This document shows, one piece after another, positions 10,601-17,577 of a DNA stretch of 64,000 nucleotides. Positions within the stretch are counted from its first letter, which is position 1. Each line of letters begins with the position of its first letter. A program made the translations under genes and the position numbers. Source of the DNA: Actinoplanes auranticolor (lineage in GTDB: Bacteria; Actinomycetota; Actinomycetes; Mycobacteriales; Micromonosporaceae); contig NZ_BOQL01000068.1 in NCBI RefSeq assembly GCF_018332655.1, forward strand, positions 1 through 64,000, in the 5' to 3' direction. The notes under the pieces were generated by a model. That model was not told where the DNA came from. It saw nothing but the letters and a program-made list of their open reading frames with translations, and made no database searches.

Positions 10601-10990
10601 AGCGCCCGCGACCTGTACCAGGACCTGTTCAGCGAGGTGTTCGCCGAACTGGCCGGCGTCGCGATGCCGGAACCGATCCTGCCACCGGACGAACCGGCCG
10701 AGGTCGACGTCACCCCGTACGCCGGCACGTACGAGCGGGCGTCGGTGCGCATCGAGGTGCTGGCCGGCGACGGGGACGAGGGCCCACGGATGCGGACCAC
10801 CCTCACCGGCCCGCTGGCCGCGCTCGTACCGGATCCGGTCGAGGTCCAGCCGCTGGTCCCGGTCGGACCCGGCCTGTTCCTCACCACGCCCGCCCAGCGC
10901 ACGACCTGGTACCCGGTGACCTTCTACGAGCTGGACTCCGGCGAGCGGTACGTCCACTTCGGCGCCCGAGCCACGCCGCGGGTGGACTGA
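7691..10990 (+). CDS. S9 prolyl-oligopeptidase-family peptidase fused to an S12 beta-lactamase-fold hydrolase
   Basis: 1099 residues, about 400-450 longer than a normal S9C acylaminoacyl peptidase. Residues 1 to about 350 form a propeller-like region with repeated WSPDGT motifs (VWSPDGTRLAF, AWSPDGTRIAF, VWSPDGTDLAF). Residues about 370-620 are the alpha/beta-hydrolase domain with nucleophile GYSYGGY (S492), Asp in HGADD (572/573) and His in ASHAF (605). Residues about 640-1099 are a second catalytic domain with SxxK (S703-V-T-K706), YxN (Y795-C-N797) and HDGN, closely resembling the separate hydrolase at 923. The GTG start follows AAGGAG and overlaps the transporter gene. No signal peptide, so probably cytoplasmic. 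It likely degrades imported peptides, with the S12 half perhaps acting on bonds next to D-residues; that specificity is inference. Confidence 0.88.
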   Translation: MTRTMRIDDLLGLAVPGEPALAPDGAHVAYVLRTQDAAADRTVTELWVVPTAGGSARRLTAGPADTTPVWSPDGTRLAFLRGGRLAVLPLAGGDAQAPGDLPPLSGPPAWSPDGTRIAFTAVVREPAPADAPLVADRLDYQADGAGLVGAARRQVHVLDLETLHCRVLTDGPHDAGVPVWSPDGTDLAFVRALGDDSDLRFRAAVHLLAAGDRHAEPRVTGPVEGVARTAGFTADGTALLVVGWPADPVGHARLLRVPLDGAGPADLAGGIDRNVMPGGLAYPGGLPQEHDGRILFCVRDQGCTHLWSVAPDGTDPRAVVAGAGRVVDGLSVRRDLAAFVLSTPDSFGQIAVVDLAGGGERVLTRHGRDVALFPREERSFTISDGRSVQAWLIRDGDAPGPRPLLLDIHGGPHNAWNGAADEVHLYHQELVRRGWVVLLVNPRGSDGYGETFYDGATSAWGVADAADLLEPIDALVAEGVADPDRLAVTGYSYGGYLTCWLTGHDDRFAAAVAGGTVADLVSMAGTCDDGQFLSAYELGGPPWQDPKRYADMSPLTRVADVRTPTLLLHGADDLTCPAGQAQQWHTALRQLGVPTRLVLYPGASHAFILNGPPSQRLDYNRRVVDWLEQHTRRGGRAPLDAAHWQRRLARLAERHGVPGAQLGILRLATDPHTPDEQIEVSAGVLDIGSGRAVTPDALFQIGSVTKVWTATAIMQLADEGRLHLDTPVAELLPGFRLADPAVAARVTVRHLLTHTSGIDGDVFTDTGRGDDCLQRYVELLAEQTQNHPLGATWSYCNAGYTVLGRILEEVTGQTWDEALKQRLFTPLGLTATATLPEDVLLHPVAGGHVEHDGELAAAPVWHLPRSVGPAGLISANAADVLAFARLHLTGGRTTGGDQLLGAASAAAMAEHQVDLPDKLSLGDSWGLGWIRFGWDGHRIIGHDGNTIGQAAFLRLLPEQGLAVTLLTNKESARDLYQDLFSEVFAELAGVAMPEPILPPDEPAEVDVTPYAGTYERASVRIEVLAGDGDEGPRMRTTLTGPLAALVPDPVEVQPLVPVGPGLFLTTPAQRTTWYPVTFYELDSGERYVHFGARATPRVD

Positions 10991-10991
10991 C

Positions 10992-12113
10992 ATGCTGGAA
11001 TCGCTGCTGGCCGACACCCGGGCCCTCATCGAGTGCGAGTCACCGTCGGCCGACCTGGACGCCGTGGCCCGCTGCGCCGAGGTGGTGGCCCGGGTCGGTG
11101 CCGCCCGGATGGGCGCGAGTGCCGAGCGCATCGTGCTCGACGGCCGTACCCACCTGCGCTGGCGGTTCGGCGCGGGGCCGTCGCGGGTGCTGGTGCTCGG
11201 CCACCACGACACGGTCTGGCCGATCGGCACGCTCGCCTCCATCCCGTACGCCGTCGAAGCGGGAGTGCTGCGCGGGCCCGGCTGCCTCGACATGAAGACG
11301 GGTGTCGCGATGGCCTTCCACGCGATCGCCGCCCTGCCGCACCGCGACGGGATCACCCTGCTCGTGACCGGCGACGAGGAACTCGGATCGCCCAGCTCGC
11401 GCCCGCTCATCGAGGCCGAGGCCCGGGCGGCCGGCGCGGCCCTGGTGCTGGAGGCGGCGGCCGACGGGGGAGCGCTGAAGACCGAGCGCAAGGGCGTGTC
11501 GATCTACGAGCTGATCGTCGCGGGCCGGGCGGCGCACGCCGGGCTGGCCCCGGAGCAGGGCGTCAACGCCACCGTCGAACTGGCCCACCAGGTGCTGCGC
11601 ATCGCGGCGCTCAGCGACCCCGGGGCCGGCACGACCGTGACCCCGACCCTGGCCCGCGCGGGTACGACGACCAACACGGTCCCGGCCGGCGCCCGCGTGG
11701 CGGTCGACGTCCGCATCCGGTCGGTGGCCGAGCAGCGCCGCGTCGACGACGCGATCCGGGATCTGGCCGCGGTGCTGCCCGGTGCCGTCCTGGAGGTCAC
11801 CGGCGGCCCGAACCGCGCGCCGCTGGAGGCCGCCGCGTCGGCGACCCTGTTCGCGCGGGCGCAGACCCTGGCCCACTCGCTCGGTCTGCCGCCGCTGGCC
11901 GCCGCCGCGGTCGGCGGCGCCTCCGACGGCAACCTGACCGCCGGTACCGGCACGCCCACCCTGGACGGCCTCGGCGCGGTCGGCGGCGGCGCCCACGCCG
12001 ACGACGAGCACGTCCGGCTGGAGTTCCTCACCGGCCGTACGGCGCTGCTCGGCTCGTTGCTGACCGACCTGCTGACCGCCGTGCCGATCCGGCCCGAGAC
12101 GACTGGTGCCTGA
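10992..12113 (+). CDS. M20-family metallopeptidase / N-acyl-amino-acid deacylase
   Basis: 373 residues of the M20 (ArgE/DapE/carboxypeptidase G2) family. Visible zinc ligands and catalytic residues are H72 (GHHDTVWP), D100 (GCLDMKTG), the E129-E130 pair (TGDEELG), E154 (LVLEAA) and a late His (GGGAHADDEHV). The middle dimerisation domain contains the usual AGRAAHAG block. It starts one base after the preceding stop and is followed by an acyltransferase gene (overlapping) and an N-acylamino acid racemase. In the known D-to-L conversion cassette the M20 member hydrolyses the N-succinyl-L-amino acid; I infer that role here. A plain peptidase or carboxypeptidase G2-like activity is the alternative. 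Confidence 0.85.
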   Translation: MLESLLADTRALIECESPSADLDAVARCAEVVARVGAARMGASAERIVLDGRTHLRWRFGAGPSRVLVLGHHDTVWPIGTLASIPYAVEAGVLRGPGCLDMKTGVAMAFHAIAALPHRDGITLLVTGDEELGSPSSRPLIEAEARAAGAALVLEAAADGGALKTERKGVSIYELIVAGRAAHAGLAPEQGVNATVELAHQVLRIAALSDPGAGTTVTPTLARAGTTTNTVPAGARVAVDVRIRSVAEQRRVDDAIRDLAAVLPGAVLEVTGGPNRAPLEAAASATLFARAQTLAHSLGLPPLAAAAVGGASDGNLTAGTGTPTLDGLGAVGGGAHADDEHVRLEFLTGRTALLGSLLTDLLTAVPIRPETTGA

Positions 12114-13024
12114 TGACCATGATGAGCAGTCCCGAGAACCTCGGCGGCCGTACCGGCGCATCCGGGGTGACCAGCCGCGACACCGCCGCCGACACCGCCG
12201 CCGCCCAGGCCCGGACCGCCGCCGCGGCGGCCGGCGTCGAGGTGCGCGCGCTGAGCGACTTCGGCGACCTCGACCAGGCGGTCCGGCTCTTCGCCCGGAT
12301 CTGGGGCCGCGACGCCAACCCGCCGATGAACCTGGAACTGCTGCGCGCCTTCGGCAAGGCGGGCAACTACGTCAGCGGCGCCTTCGCGGACGACCGGCTG
12401 GTCGGGGCGTGCGCCGGCTTCTTCCACGCCCCGTCGGAGGACGCTCTGCACAGCCACATCGCCGGCGTGTCACCCGAGATGACCGGCCGGGCCGTCGGAT
12501 TCGCCCTCAAGCTGCACCAGCGGGCCTGGGCGATGGACCGCGGCGTCGACCGGATCGCCTGGACCTACGACCCGCTGGTGGCGCGCAACGCCTACTTCAA
12601 CGTGGTGAAGCTGGCGGCCCGGCCGGTGGAGTACATGCCGAACTTCTACGGCCTGATGCTCGACCCGGTCAACGGCGACGGCGACTCCGACCGGCTGCTG
12701 GTCCGATGGTCGCTGCGTGACCCGGCCGTCGCCCGCGCGTGTGAGCGGCCGGGGGAGGTGCGGGCCGATCCGGCGCTGGCCGCCGGTGCGGTCGTGGCCC
12801 TGGGTACGGCCGCGGACGGCTCGCCCGAGCCCGGGCGCCTCGGTGGCACGACCAGCCTGGTCGCCGTACCCCGCGACATCACCGGCCTGCGGGCCGCGGC
12901 CCCGGCCCTGGCCGGGAGGTGGCGGCGCGCGGTGCGCGACACGATGACGGACCTGATGGCCCGGGGCGCCACGGTCGTCGGCTTCGACCGGACCCGGGGA
13001 TACGTGCTGCGGAGGAACTCGTGA
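12113..13024 (+). CDS. GNAT-family N-acyltransferase (COG3375-like), probable N-succinyltransferase for D-amino acids
   Basis: 303 residues. After a low-complexity Ala-rich lead (residues 20-40) comes a GNAT fold recognisable from VEVRALSDFGDLDQAVRLFARIWG, GAFADDRLVGACAGFF, and WTYDPLVARNAYFNVVKLAA, the last being the acyl-CoA-proximal helix region characteristic of COG3375 proteins. Such proteins are usually encoded beside enolase-superfamily N-acylamino acid racemases, as here; in Geobacillus the partner is a succinyl-CoA:D-amino acid N-succinyltransferase. The ATG at 12113 overlaps the upstream stop; Met codons at 12119 and 12122 are alternative starts. Its stop overlaps the racemase GTG. 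Acyl donor and acceptor are inferred from context, not seen. Confidence 0.8.
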   Translation: MTMMSSPENLGGRTGASGVTSRDTAADTAAAQARTAAAAAGVEVRALSDFGDLDQAVRLFARIWGRDANPPMNLELLRAFGKAGNYVSGAFADDRLVGACAGFFHAPSEDALHSHIAGVSPEMTGRAVGFALKLHQRAWAMDRGVDRIAWTYDPLVARNAYFNVVKLAARPVEYMPNFYGLMLDPVNGDGDSDRLLVRWSLRDPAVARACERPGEVRADPALAAGAVVALGTAADGSPEPGRLGGTTSLVAVPRDITGLRAAAPALAGRWRRAVRDTMTDLMARGATVVGFDRTRGYVLRRNS

Positions 13025-14127
13025 AACTGACCGGCTGTGAACTGCGGCGGATCTCCATGCCCCTGCTGTCCCCGTTCCGCACCTCGTTCGGCACGGTGAC
13101 CAGCCGCGAGGTCCTGCTCGTGCGCGCGGTCACCGAGGACGCCGAGGGCTGGGGCGAGTGCGTGGCGATGTCCGGCCCGCTGTACTCCTCCGAGTACACC
13201 GAGGCGGCCGCCGGGGTGCTGCGTGACCATCTCATCCCGGCGCTCGCCGCCGCCGTACCCGGCAGCGCTACGGCCGTCGCACCGGCCCTGGCCCCGATCA
13301 AGGGGCACCGGATGGCCAAGGCGGCCCTGGAGACCGCCGTGCTGGACGCCGAACTGCGCGCCGAGGGCCGCTCGTTCGGCCGGGAACTCGGCGCCGTCGT
13401 CGACCGGGTGCCCTGCGGCGTCTCGGTCGGGATCATGGACAGCATCCCGGCGCTGCTCGACGCGGTCGACGGCTACCTGTCCGAGGGGTACGCCCGCATC
13501 AAACTCAAGATCGAACCGGGCTGGGACATCGAGCCGGTGCGTGCCGTCCGGGAGCGCTTCGGGGACCAGGTGCTCCTGCAGGCCGACGCGAACACCGCCT
13601 ACTCGCTGTCCGACGCCCGGCACCTGGCCGGCCTCGACCCGTTCGGCCTGCTGCTCATCGAGCAACCGCTGGACGAGGAGGACGTGCTGGGCCACGCCGA
13701 CCTGGCCCGCCTGATCCGTACTCCGGTCTGCCTCGACGAGTCGATCACCTCGGCGGCCTCCGCGGCGGCCGCCATCCGGCTCGGCGCCTGCCAGATCGTC
13801 AACATCAAGCCGGGGCGGGTCGGCGGATACCTCGAGGCGCGGCGGATCCACGACGTGTGCGCGGCGCACGGCGTACCGGTCTGGTGCGGCGGCATGCTGG
13901 AGACCGGCCTCGGCCGGGCCGCCAATGTCGCGCTGGCCGCCCTGCCCGGCTTCACCCTGCCCGGGGACACCTCCGCCTCCGGGCGCTACTACGCCGCCGA
14001 CATCACCGAGCCGTTCGTGCTCGACCAGGGCCATCTGAGCGTGCCGACCGGCCCCGGGCTGGGCGTCACCCCGGATCCGGACCGGCTGGCCGAGGTGACC
14101 ACGCGCGTCGAGTGGATCTCCATGTGA
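13021..14127 (+). CDS. N-acylamino acid / N-succinylamino acid racemase (enolase superfamily, MenC-like)
   Basis: 368 residues, the same length as the Amycolatopsis N-acylamino acid racemase. The catalytic set falls at the positions I recall for that enzyme: K161-x-K163 (ARIKLKIE), metal ligands D189 (QADAN), E214 (IEQPLD) and D239 (CLDES), and the second acid/base lysine K263 (NIKPGRVGG). It interconverts N-acyl-L and N-acyl-D amino acids through an enolate; many relatives also have o-succinylbenzoate synthase (MenC) activity, and no other men genes are nearby. The GTG start overlaps the acyltransferase stop. Together with the adjacent GNAT and M20 genes it forms the D-to-L amino acid conversion cassette. 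Confidence 0.92.
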   Translation: MKLTGCELRRISMPLLSPFRTSFGTVTSREVLLVRAVTEDAEGWGECVAMSGPLYSSEYTEAAAGVLRDHLIPALAAAVPGSATAVAPALAPIKGHRMAKAALETAVLDAELRAEGRSFGRELGAVVDRVPCGVSVGIMDSIPALLDAVDGYLSEGYARIKLKIEPGWDIEPVRAVRERFGDQVLLQADANTAYSLSDARHLAGLDPFGLLLIEQPLDEEDVLGHADLARLIRTPVCLDESITSAASAAAAIRLGACQIVNIKPGRVGGYLEARRIHDVCAAHGVPVWCGGMLETGLGRAANVALAALPGFTLPGDTSASGRYYAADITEPFVLDQGHLSVPTGPGLGVTPDPDRLAEVTTRVEWISM

Positions 14128-14161
14128 ACGGTGGCCGGGTCCGCCCCGCGCCCCCTATCGT

Positions 14162-15850
14162 GTGAGCGACGCCCAGGTCCAGGGAGTGCCCATCGCCGCG
14201 AACCCCGCCCCTTCGGCCCGCCCCCGAGCGAGCCTCGGCCGCGTGCTGGACGACCTCGGCTCCATGCTGCTGGAGCTGGTGCACGGCGACCCCGAGCGGG
14301 CCGAGCCGGTCGGCTCGGTGGTCATCCACGACCCGGAGGACAGCCCGGTCCTGCCCCCGCACGCCCTCGTGCTCGGCGTCGGGGTCAGCGACCCGGCCAC
14401 GATCGCCGCGCTGATCACCGAGATCGGCGCGCAGGACGCCGTCGCGCTGGTCCTGCGCTCGTCGGTTCCCACCCCGCCGGCGGTGCGCTCGGCCGCCGAC
14501 GAGGCCGGGGTGGTCCTGCTCGGCCTGCGCCGCGGAGCCCCCTGGGCGCACCTCGCCGCGATGCTGCGCTCGCTGCTCGCCGAGGACGAGGTCGGCGTGG
14601 CCGAGCCCGAGTCGCTGCTCGGGCTGCCCTCCGGCGACCTGTTCGCGGTGGCCAACGCGATCGCCGCGCTCATCGACGCCCCGATCACCATCGAGGACCT
14701 CAGCTCCCGGGTGCTGGCGTTCTCCGGCCGGCAGGAGGAGGCGGACCCGCCGCGGGTCGAGACGATCCTCGGCCGCCACGTGCCCGAACGCTACGAACAG
14801 GTGCTCGCCGAGCGCGGTGTGTTCCGGGAGCTGCTGCGCACCGACCAGCCCGTCCGCATCGATCCCATCGGCGACGGCCGGCACGGCTTCTCGCTGCCCC
14901 GCCTGGCGATCTCGGTCCGGGCCGGCGACGAGGTGCTCGGTTCCATCTGGGCGGTGACTCCCCAGGGGCTCACCGACGAACGCGCCGAGGCCTTCCGCGA
15001 CGCCGCCAAACTCGTGGCCCTGCACCTGCTGCGGTTGCGGGCCGGCACCGACGTCCAACGCCGGTTGCGGATCGACCTGCTCAGCTCGGCGCTGGAGGGC
15101 GGCGCCGGTGCCCGGGCCGCCCTGGAACGGCTCGGCCTGGCCGGACAACCGGTGCTGCTGCTCGGTGCCACGCTGTCCCAGAGCGGCGAGCACCGCCCCG
15201 ACGACCCCGCGTTCATCCAGGAGCGCCAACGCCTCGGCGACGCCTTCGCCGTCTACCTGCACGCGGTCCAGCCGCGCAGCACGACGGCGCTCGTCGGCGG
15301 CATCGCGTACGGGCTGCTGCCCACCGTCGCCGGCGCCGAGGAGGCCCGGGCCCGCGGGCAGCGCCTGGCCACCGACTTCCTCGACCGCGTCGGCGACCGG
15401 CACCGTCCGGTGGTCGGCATCGGGCCCGTCGCCCGCGACATCAGCGAGCTGGTGCACGCCCGCGCCGGCGTCGACCGCACCCTGCGCGTGCTGGCCCAGG
15501 CCCGCGGGGACCGGCGCGCGGCCGGCATCGACGACGTCTACGTCGAGTCGCTGCTGCTGGAGCTGCGGGACCTGGCCGCGATGCGGGGCGACCGGCCGGC
15601 CGGCGGCATCCGCCGGCTCATCGAGTACGACCGCAAGCACGGCAGCCACCTGGTCGCCACCCTGACCGCGTGGCTGGACCACTACGGCGACGTGGTGGCC
15701 GCGGCACAGTCGTCGTTCGTGCATCCGAACACGTTCCGGTACCGGTTGCGGCGCCTGGCCGACGTCGGGGGCATCGACCTGGGCGACCCCGACGAGCGGT
15801 TCGCGGCGATGCTGCAGCTGCGGCTCATGCCCGGGGCAGATGAATGGTGA
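14162..15850 (+). CDS. PucR-family transcriptional regulator
   Basis: 562 residues. The C-terminal 60 residues contain the PucR helix-turn-helix (TLTAWLDHYGDVVAAAQSS, then HPNTFRYRLRRL). They are preceded by a GGDEF-like/CdaR region (about 310-470) and a GAF-like N-terminal part (about 150-290). PucR/CdaR proteins sense nitrogen-rich small molecules and usually control neighbouring catabolic genes. It is the last gene of the peptide-salvage cluster, 34 bases after the racemase, so it is the best candidate for the cluster's regulator. No ribosome site precedes the GTG, and the start is uncertain. Its 3' end overlaps the convergent kinase gene by 26 bases. Confidence 0.85.
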   Translation: MSDAQVQGVPIAANPAPSARPRASLGRVLDDLGSMLLELVHGDPERAEPVGSVVIHDPEDSPVLPPHALVLGVGVSDPATIAALITEIGAQDAVALVLRSSVPTPPAVRSAADEAGVVLLGLRRGAPWAHLAAMLRSLLAEDEVGVAEPESLLGLPSGDLFAVANAIAALIDAPITIEDLSSRVLAFSGRQEEADPPRVETILGRHVPERYEQVLAERGVFRELLRTDQPVRIDPIGDGRHGFSLPRLAISVRAGDEVLGSIWAVTPQGLTDERAEAFRDAAKLVALHLLRLRAGTDVQRRLRIDLLSSALEGGAGARAALERLGLAGQPVLLLGATLSQSGEHRPDDPAFIQERQRLGDAFAVYLHAVQPRSTTALVGGIAYGLLPTVAGAEEARARGQRLATDFLDRVGDRHRPVVGIGPVARDISELVHARAGVDRTLRVLAQARGDRRAAGIDDVYVESLLLELRDLAAMRGDRPAGGIRRLIEYDRKHGSHLVATLTAWLDHYGDVVAAAQSSFVHPNTFRYRLRRLADVGGIDLGDPDERFAAMLQLRLMPGADEW

Positions 15851-16874
15851 GGCACAGCCCGCCGTCCGCGGCCGGCGCCGCGGTGATCGTGCCGTCGTGG
15901 GCGCGGACGATCGACCGGGCGATCGCCAGCCCCAGCCCGCTGCCGCCGCTGTGATCGAGGCGCTCGCCGGCGAGCCGGGTGAACGGCTCGAACAAGCGGG
16001 CCACGTCGTCGGCCGGCACCACCGGGCCGGTGTTGACCACGGTCAGGGCGGCGTCCCCGGCGCCGACGGTGACGTGCACCGTACCGCCGGGCCGGTTGTA
16101 CTTGACCGCGTTGTGCAGCAGGTTCCGGCCGAGGCGTTCCAGCAGGACGCTGTCGCCCGGCACGGTGCAGGGCCGCAGGTCGGCGATGACCTTCACATCG
16201 GCGTCCGCGGCGGCGGCGGACCCGGCCTCGATGAGGCCGGCGGTGATGCGGTCCAGCGCCTGCGGGGTACGGGCGGCCAGCCCCTGGTCGGCCTGGCTGA
16301 GCACGAGCAGGCCCTCGATCAGCCGCTCGTTGCGGGCGTTGGTGGCCAGCAGCTGGTTGGCCAGCAGCGCCGACTGCTCCGGGCTCAGCGGCTCGCTCAT
16401 CCCGACCTCGATCAGCGTGCGTTGCAGGGCCAGGGGCGTACGCAGCTCGTGGGAGGCGTTCGCCGCGAAGGTGCGCTGGCCCTCGTAGCCGGCGGCGATC
16501 CGGTCCATCGTGGCGTCCACCGCGCGGCCCAGCCGCTTCAGCTCGTCGCGGCCGCGCCCGGGACGGATGCGGTGGCCCAGGTTCTGGGGCCCGATCTGCG
16601 TGATGGCCGGCACCAGGCGGCGGACCGGCGCCAGGACCCAGAACGCCAGCGGCACCAGCGCCAGGATCACGACGGCGAGCACGATGCCGTACTCGGGCAG
16701 GTCCGAGATCGGGATCTTCCGGCTGATCCGGCAGGGCATGCCGTCGACGCCGTCCAGCGTGCAGGGGCCGTACTCGGGCGGGTTCCAGGGCAACCGGTAG
16801 TACAGGAACTGGGCGACGAAGACGAGCGTGATCGTCACGAAGCCCGCGACGGCCAGCCGGGCGCGCAGGCCCAT
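15825..16874 (-). CDS. Two-component sensor histidine kinase
   Basis: 349 residues. There is a first membrane helix at about 5-27, an extracytoplasmic loop of about 45 residues with a Cys pair (GPCTLDGVDGMPCR) that may form a disulfide, a second helix at about 66-88, a HAMP region (PVRRLVPAITQIG...), the phospho-acceptor H-box NASHELRTPL, an N-box (LLHNAVKYNRPGG) and a C-terminal GGSGLGLAIA G-box. The start is the ATG at 16874, overlapping the response-regulator stop; the reading frame stays open upstream only because of high GC. It is the partner of the regulator encoded immediately before it; the signal is unknown. Confidence 0.9.
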   Translation of the reverse strand: MGLRARLAVAGFVTITLVFVAQFLYYRLPWNPPEYGPCTLDGVDGMPCRISRKIPISDLPEYGIVLAVVILALVPLAFWVLAPVRRLVPAITQIGPQNLGHRIRPGRGRDELKRLGRAVDATMDRIAAGYEGQRTFAANASHELRTPLALQRTLIEVGMSEPLSPEQSALLANQLLATNARNERLIEGLLVLSQADQGLAARTPQALDRITAGLIEAGSAAAADADVKVIADLRPCTVPGDSVLLERLGRNLLHNAVKYNRPGGTVHVTVGAGDAALTVVNTGPVVPADDVARLFEPFTRLAGERLDHSGGSGLGLAIARSIVRAHDGTITAAPAADGGLCLTIHLPRA

Positions 16875-17545
16875 CAGGACAGCCCGATGCGGTAGCCCGC
16901 CCGGGGCACGGTCTGCACGACCGGCGGCTCGCCCAGCTTGCGGCGCAGCGTGGAGACGGTCACCCGGATCACGTTGGTGAACGGGTCGGTGTGCTCGTCC
17001 CAGACCTGCTCGAGCAGGTCCTCGGTGGTCACCGCCTGCCCCTGCGCCCGCATCAGCGCGTGCAACAGGGCGAACTCCTTGACCGTCAGCGCCAGCGGCC
17101 GTCCGTCGCGGGTCGCCGTGCGGGTGGCCACGTCCAGCACGACACCGTCGCGCTCGAGGACCGGGGGCAGGGCCGGAGCCGTACGCCGGGCGAGTGCCCG
17201 TACCCGAGCGACGAGCTCGGCGAACGCGAACGGCTTGGTCAGGTAGTCGTCGGCCCCCAGCCCGAGCCCCTCGACCCGGTCGTAGACGCCGCAGGCCGCG
17301 GTCAGCAGCAGTACCCGGGTCGTGGCGCCCCGGCCGACCATCCAGCGGCACACCTCGTCGCCGGTGGCGCCGGGCATGTCGCGGTCGAGCACCGCGACGT
17401 CGTACCGGTTGACCGAGATCTTCTCCAGTGCCTGAGCGCCGTCGTAGGCCACGTCGACCGCCATCGCCTCGCGCCGCAGACCCACCGCGATCAGCTCGGC
17501 CATCAGCCGCTCGTCGTCTGCCACCAGGACTCGCACCCGGGTCAC
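16874..17545 (-). CDS. OmpR/PhoB-family response regulator
   Basis: 223 residues from a GTG at 17545 (VTRVRVLVADDE). The receiver domain has the acidic pair DDE, phospho-acceptor Asp in AVLDRDMPG and the conserved Lys in DYLTKPF. The C-terminal half is a winged helix (LTVKEFALLHALM...TNVIRVTVSTLRRKLG...VPRAGYRI). An ATG at 17590 is possible but would overlap the upstream gene and bury a paired repeat (17559-17575) that looks like an operator, so I prefer the GTG. It forms an operon with the kinase downstream and probably with the membrane protein upstream. Confidence 0.88.
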   Translation of the reverse strand: MTRVRVLVADDERLMAELIAVGLRREAMAVDVAYDGAQALEKISVNRYDVAVLDRDMPGATGDEVCRWMVGRGATTRVLLLTAACGVYDRVEGLGLGADDYLTKPFAFAELVARVRALARRTAPALPPVLERDGVVLDVATRTATRDGRPLALTVKEFALLHALMRAQGQAVTTEDLLEQVWDEHTDPFTNVIRVTVSTLRRKLGEPPVVQTVPRAGYRIGLS

Positions 17546-17558
17546 CCTGCCCGGGCGC

Positions 17559-17575
17559 GGATAAAGCCCGGATAA
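17559..17575 (-). promoter_or_regulatory. Paired 11-bp direct repeat, candidate response-regulator site
   Basis: On the minus strand this reads TTATCC-N5-TTATCC, two identical half-sites with an 11-base period. This is the typical geometry of OmpR-family operators. It lies 14 bases upstream of the response-regulator GTG, in the 32-base gap after the membrane-protein gene. A close copy occurs at 19338-19354. Autoregulation is inferred. Confidence 0.5.
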
Positions 17576-17577
17576 GG

